From Phialocephala subalpina (taxonomy: Eukaryota; Ascomycota; Leotiomycetes; Helotiales; Mollisiaceae), in contig FJOG01000002.1 of assembly GCA_900073065.1 (NCBI GenBank), positions 1,120,652 to 1,184,651 of the forward strand: DNA of 64,000 nt. The letters are read 5' to 3'. Numbering within the stretch: position 1 is the stretch's first letter; each line of letters starts with the position of its first letter. The notes under the pieces are model-generated. The model was given only the letters and a program-made list of their open reading frames with translations, ran no database searches and had not been told where the DNA came from. This document shows, in pieces, positions 59,522 to 64,000 of the stretch. Position numbers and translations under genes: made by a program.

Positions 59522-60573
59522 ATGTCTAGAGTAACGAACACTGAAGCCGAAAGCGCTGCTGATGTCCAGACCTCAGTAACGCTTCACATGGCCCTCCTTC
59601 CGAAACGAGCACAAAATGCTCCTGATGAGCCGCCGCAACTGGCAAGCATGACCAAAACCGAAGCTCTCAAGCGGAAAATAACACTATTCGATCTCCCGCT
59701 GGAACTCCGACAGATGATCTATGCCCATACTCTCCGAGTTGGAAAGGGGTTCATAACGATACACCAAACAAGCGTTCGACCAGCTCGATTCGAGGTGAGA
59801 AACTGCTGGGAGGGACCCGGAGTATACTATGAAAGCCGCGGCCGGCCATTAACAAGGCCTACTAATTTGTTCACCGTCCTTCTTGTCTGCAAGCAAATCT
59901 ATGAGGAGGCCAAATACATATTTTGGGAAACAAATATTGTCAGTATTAAGCACCACTTCGCATTCATGCGTTCGGTTGAGCGAACCCTCGCCCCTCGAAT
60001 TCAACACCTTCGGTAAGTCCATCGATGCTTTATTGTCCCAAATCAAGAATAAAGCTTCTTCCTAAGTGAGATGTACACTAACACCTGGCTTTGATGCATA
60101 GATTATATACCCAAGAGGACGACCCAATTGTCAGGCTCGAAGGTTGTTATACGCCCCAGAACAATCTTGTCTATGTCCTGAACTGTTTTAAAAAGGCCGC
60201 CGAAGAAAGGACTTTGAAATCGATCACTATTGTGACATTCATGCAACTTGCGGACGATGGAAACAATTTCATGACGTGCCACAAATTGGGCTCAAGAAAT
60301 TTTGTTCGGCAGTTATTTGGAGGATTGAAGAATCTATTTGGCGCAAATAGATGTATGGAAAACGTCAAGAGGGAGTGGATTTTCCACTCCAGAGAGAATC
60401 ACAGTGCTGATCAGCCTATGACCCTACAGTTTGGGAAGGTAGTGCTTTTGGATAAGAATTTGCGGAATATGGAAGACGCGATGGGTGTGAAAGGAAAGGT
60501 TACCTTAACAGGGTTCTTGGAGAGTGACCTGCGTCGCTACCACGCTATGAAGAGGCATGCCTGGGATACTTAG
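59522..60573 (+). CDS. 2EXR/DUF7730-like (F-box-like) fungal protein, copy 1
   Basis: Two exons: 59522-60012 and 60102-60573 (320 aa), intron 89 bp. After a variable N-terminus of about 55 residues comes FDLPLELRQMIYAHTLRV, the signature opening of the 2EXR/DUF7730 family, a helical F-box-like fold common in filamentous ascomycetes. The second conserved block VLLVCKQIYEEAKYIFWETN follows at about residue 125. Exon 2 is charged and helical (CFKKAAEERTLKSITIVTF). The molecular role of the family is mostly unknown; links to ubiquitin ligases are inferred from F-box similarity. A paralogue follows directly and shares intron position and splice context (CAACACCTTCG then GT). Confidence 0.75.
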
Positions 60574-60928
60574 GTGGGGCTCTTCGGAAATTCATCTAGA
60601 ATGCCATTGATCCTCTGTTCATAATCTTGAAATTTTCTATCTATCAAGAGGTGAAGATCTCACCTTGGAAAGCATGCTAACCATGATGACTCAATCCCTT
60701 CAGTCTCCCAATTGAAATGCTTGAGTGCATACCTCCTCCCTAGTATTCCCAATCCGAACACATATACAACAGAGTAGACGCAGACTTTAGATGTGGCTGC
60801 TCGGGAACTGTATCTGTCCTCTCGCTTCGATACATAGGCGACTAGCTCTCGTCCAGTCGGTATTTGAAATTTTGACACTTCATCGCACACGCGGACATCT
60901 CTCTTTCTCCACCGCCATTATCTCAAAT
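60574..60928. other. Intergenic between the two paralogues
   Basis: Short space holding the 3' UTR of copy 1 and promoter of copy 2. An in-frame start upstream at 60791 exists but ATG 60929 (MSEEFDIEAAW) is favoured. Confidence 0.45.
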
Positions 60929-61762
60929 ATGTCGGAAGAATTTGATATTGAGGCAGCATGGGCTTTCGCTGATGTCGACCCCATGGCAGTGCGCAAAAAG
61001 GAGCCTCCAAAGGATTCATCGAAGTTCACACGCGGCCAACAAAAAACATTCCTGACGTTTCCGCTAAAGATCCGACAAATGATATACGCCGAAGTCGTCC
61101 GGATTGAAGGTAACTTCGTTACGATAGAGCGGCCTCTCAGCCCAGTCGCTTCGAGGCAAGGGCCTGCTTCCACGAAAGCGCACTTATCTATAACAGCCGT
61201 CCTGTTTCCTGTACTAATTTGGCATTGCTCCGAGCGTGCAAGCAGACATACGGTGAAGCCAAGGATATTTTCTGGGAAGAGAACGGTGTTAGCCTCGGGA
61301 TACTCGTACCTTCTCGAACTCAACACCTTCGGTGAGTTGTTAGGATGTCTCGACACGCTCAAAGCATCCTTTTTATCTCCTACGAACGAAACACGAACTG
61401 ACTTTGAGACTTTGATAACTAGGATATATGTCCTATATAAAATTGATTCAAAAGATGGGCCATGTTGGGACAACAATCTCCTCGCGTCCCAAGGTTGTGA
61501 CCGGCCGGAAATCCTACCAAAAATATTATCTTTCTTCAGAATGTCGGCCCAGAAAGGCGTCCTGAAATCAGTCACCATGATCACACCCATGTTAAAAACC
61601 CTAAAGCGCGCAAAAAAACAAAGAAATGACTTCATGACCGATGCTGAAGATAGAGAACTGGTGCAAGAGATGTCTCTGAAAGTTGAAGGCGTTGTTTGGG
61701 GAGAATGGAGATATGAAGGACCCTCAGCACGCGATAGTCCGAATGCAGCCGCTGGCTCGTGA
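60929..61762 (+). pseudogene. 2EXR/DUF7730-like protein, copy 2, frameshifted
   Basis: This copy opens with TFPLKIRQMIYAEVVRIEGN, aligned to the copy-1 FDLPLELRQMIYAHTLRV block. Near 61144-61147 one base appears missing relative to copy 1. Downstream, the copy-1-like reading (LALLRACKQTYGEAKDIFWE) lies in a different frame. That frame reaches CAACACCTTCG at 61331, followed by GTGAGT. A 91-bp intron to 61422 then restores the frame that reads RIYVLYKIDSKDG and MSAQKGVLKSVTMIT, again like copy 1. The conserved splice site argues for a recent single frameshift. A sequencing error cannot be excluded. If real, a truncated or chimeric product results from the uninterrupted 323-codon frame (60791-61762). 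Confidence 0.65.
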
Positions 61763-62126
61763 GGTTGCTCAAATCCAATATTTTGTTGCTCAGCTATTGA
61801 TCTGCCATACATCCTCCCTCGCAAGTATCGGGGTGCGCATCCAAGATACCAGTGAGACAGCTATTCTCCGAATCGTACAGACTCCAATAGACAAGATAAC
61901 GGAAAGCCAAACCGTCTGTTCCGCCCTCCTTCGCGCTGCGGGACAATAAGCACCCGGGTGCAGCTGACGAAGCAGCAAACAAAGTAAGGAAGCCTTCTGA
62001 TATCATTAGACAAATCTAACGGATAAAGTCAACAGGATTATTGGCAGTGAAGCATTGCTCTCAACTCCATCAACGCCATGTCATCTCGTCTAGATTCCTG
62101 TCAGTTGGAGGTTACTCTTATTCTAT
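61763..62126. other. Intergenic
   Basis: 3' sequence of the frameshifted paralogue and the 3' flank of the minus-strand gene. No supportable frame. Confidence 0.45.
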
Positions 62127-62663
62127 TCAATAATAATCGCCGACTGATTTTCTTCTCTGTGGACCGTTGATCACCAGTTGGGCATCTTTCCTGAAGTCGA
62201 CAGGCCAGTATCCGTGTTTGCTATCCATGGAGTAGCCACAAGTGATAGGATTCGCAAGCAAATAGCTCACAACTCGATCCGACAGAAAGCATCTTTTGGG
62301 GATCTTGCTGAAATCGGTCGGGAGCACTAGAGGGTCGTACAGTTGGCAGTCTTTCCAACCTGAAGTTGAGAGGGGTGTATGATTCTGAGCCGAGAGTGAA
62401 TGCTCGAGAGTCTCCGAAGTCTTTTCGAGTACCTTCGAAGTTGGAGGACCATCACCCAGGGCTTGCTGTTTTCCAGATATCTTGATGATCAGCAGTTGAA
62501 GTATGAATCTGCAAGCTGATAGGTTCTTATACCTCGATGGCGTGAGCAAAGTTGCTCTCGAATGGCACACGTAGCACGAAGTACTCGAGGAGCCGCCTGG
62601 CAAGAGGCATTGAGTCATTCCAGCGGGACAGCGAGTGAGAGCCAAAATCAGGGACAATGCCAT
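62127..62663 (-). CDS. Possible small secreted Cys-containing protein
   Basis: Single-exon frame of 178 aa from ATG 62663. The first 24 residues (MALSLILALTRCPAGMTQCL and following) look like a signal peptide. Cysteines are spread along the protein, including a CYVC motif. No domain is recognised. A GTATAAG...ACAG segment inside (about 62,480-62,545) resembles an intron, but removing it leads to a different frame that soon stops. It could be a candidate effector or a chance frame. No neighbouring secretion or cluster gene supports it. Confidence 0.35.
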   Translation of the reverse strand: MALSLILALTRCPAGMTQCLLPGGSSSTSCYVCHSRATLLTPSRYKNLSACRFILQLLIIKISGKQQALGDGPPTSKVLEKTSETLEHSLSAQNHTPLSTSGWKDCQLYDPLVLPTDFSKIPKRCFLSDRVVSYLLANPITCGYSMDSKHGYWPVDFRKDAQLVINGPQRRKSVGDYY

Positions 62664-64000
62664 TGTTCTAAATAGGTTGGCGGATCCCACGAGGATTTCT
62701 CATGTACTCCTCGACCTATGTTTTCTTCGCATCGCGCCGAGTGGGAAAATATTCCAAGTCCTTCTCCACTGGCAGTGTGGGAAATTGAATAATACTCAAT
62801 AACGAAAATGAGTTAAGCTATTCTATTCATGAATAACTCAAGCGTCACGTGGCACACTAAGTGGGTCCTCATTTTTCGTGTATATAGTTTTAGCTTCCCC
62901 CTTTCTTAAATCTACAGTCGATTCCATCTCACAATCCCAATGCGACTCCGAGCCTCGACTCCGATGGCCTCAGAAAAGCACAAGAGTATCAAAGAAAGCA
63001 ACTGCACAGAATGGTATCACATGCCGACGGTAGCTATCAAGATGGCAGAGTGGGCAGCTGGTCTTGAATGGCTGAGAAGAATTTCATCTGACAACAACAG
63101 GATATGTTGACAACGATATGAGATTGACAGTGTTTTAGGCTGCTCTCAGCTCACGAACTCAGCTTCAATCCAGAATAAGCAAGTAGAGGGGTAGCTCTTG
63201 AACTTTATGGTATCCTCTAATACTTCATGTGTTGCGTTGAAAACGACAAGATGGCACCCCTTCTGGACGGCTGTACCCTCGAAATGCTCATGCAGAGCCT
63301 CGGTGATGCCAATTGGGCTTGAGTCGGCTCCTAGGGAGTACCGTTGCCCTTATATATGATTTTGAGTACAATTCTGGTTCATGAGTCGCGTCCCAAATTG
63401 AGATACGATTTATGCGTGAATCTAAGTCCTGAGATTTTCCGCCGACTTAGACAGCAAACGCTTTCAAATTCCAAAATTCACGCACTACACCGCATTTGAA
63501 TGCTGGATAAAAGTGAAATACATAACAAATGACTCAAAGGCTGCATTCAAATCATCAGAACCAGTCAACGTCTATTCTATATAACCAGGTCTACAATCGA
63601 TTGACATTCAGCTACTTTTCGATCTCTCGATCTCCCTGGCACCGCAACCTTGACATTCCCGACAAGCAAATAGCTACCGCACGACCAGGGTGAAGCACCC
63701 TAGGCACCCTATGGCGGACCCCTTGCGTGTTTCCTGTCAAGCTTGGTTCCCATGTCCCAAGCGGGATCTGAGAGCAGAGCGGGGAACCTCATTGCCAGAG
63801 GACTTGCGACAAAAGTGTGATAGAATGACAACGGCAGAGACCTTGGCAGCGAGACTTGAAGCAAATCAATAAGACGACATCTGGGTACTGAAGTGCTTCA
63901 TGAGACGGCTCGAACAAAGCTAAAGAATAGACTTTAGTGCTTCTTACGTCAGGTTGCTATCGTCTTTGTCTCCTTGCTCTAGCACGAATAACTCTAAAAA
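62664..64000. other. Right flank with weak small-gene candidates
   Basis: A 56-codon plus frame at 62940-63110 follows a TATATA run at 62881-62886 and a CA/TC-rich leader, a promoter-like layout. A 60-codon plus frame at 63690-63872 follows another leader and a ctatataacc run near 63574-63583. Neither shows a domain or homologous feature, so I list them as possible only. Confidence 0.3.
62940..63110 (+). CDS. Possible 56-aa ORF behind a TATA-like element
   Basis: ATG 62940 lies 54-59 bp after the TATATA run at 62881-62886, with context tcccaATGC. The product (MRLRASTPMASEKHKSIKES start) is basic and hydrophilic with no domain. Length gives little statistical support, so the promoter-like layout is the main reason to list it. 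Confidence 0.2.
   Translation: MRLRASTPMASEKHKSIKESNCTEWYHMPTVAIKMAEWAAGLEWLRRISSDNNRIC

Noticed and set aside
60880..61824. 314-codon minus-strand frame
   Set aside because: Antisense to the second 2EXR-like copy. The plus strand shows family motifs and a conserved splice site, so the minus frame is a shadow.

Overview
This window comes from a filamentous ascomycete (Pezizomycotina). The genes are mostly multi-exon with GT-AG introns of about 45-70 bp and CTAAC-like branch sites. The gene set is typically fungal: a COMPASS PHD subunit, fungal MIC19, a Kap95-type importin, fused ARG5,6, a GH76 GPI protein and a ferric reductase. I think a Leotiomycetes-like species is plausible, but that is an impression and not a demonstrated placement. 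Splice models were built by eye from reading frame, splice consensus and family knowledge, so single-base errors are possible.

Layout. At 1.1-3.2 kb lies an Spp1-like PHD protein (+). At 4.4-7.5 kb there are two unrecognised proteins (+). 7.5-10.4 kb is a gene-poor stretch with cryptic exon-like pieces and degenerate repeats. 10.4-13.4 kb holds an RRM protein (+). TYW3 (+) and MIC19 (-) converge at 14.7-16.6 kb. A ferric reductase (+) is at 18.9-20.7 kb, 2-isopropylmalate synthase (+) at 21.6-23.8 kb and importin beta (+) at 24.4-27.4 kb. An acyl-CoA dehydrogenase (-) and a class III CoA-transferase (+) diverge from one short promoter at 28.6-32.1 kb. An MFS transporter (+) is at 34.0-35.8 kb. 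RCC1 (+) and a zinc polyol/alcohol dehydrogenase (-) converge at 37.1-40.3 kb. An SDR (+) and transaldolase (-) converge at 41.0-43.6 kb. A GH76 wall enzyme (-) is at 44.3-45.7 kb, a synaptobrevin (+) at 47.6-48.6 kb, ARG5,6 (+) at 49.7-52.4 kb and a secreted six-hairpin-glycosidase-like protein (+) at 53.2-55.4 kb. A large tandem repeat follows at 55.9-59.0 kb. Two paralogous 2EXR/F-box-like genes, the second frameshifted, lie at 59.5-61.8 kb, and a possible small secreted protein (-) at 62.1-62.7 kb.

Most genes are housekeeping. The most unusual structures are non-genic. The first is a roughly 3.1-kb satellite with a strikingly regular 162-163 bp period, containing inverted CATCGGAT/ATCCGATG pairs. 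The second is a family of dispersed 25-bp palindromes (arms AATGTCCCAG / CTGGGACATT) found in intergenic DNA and in one intron. Metabolic neighbourhoods worth noting are the divergent dehydrogenase/CoA-transferase pair, which fits a mitochondrial acyl-CoA or glutarate-type pathway, and the polyol dehydrogenase/SDR/transaldolase group.
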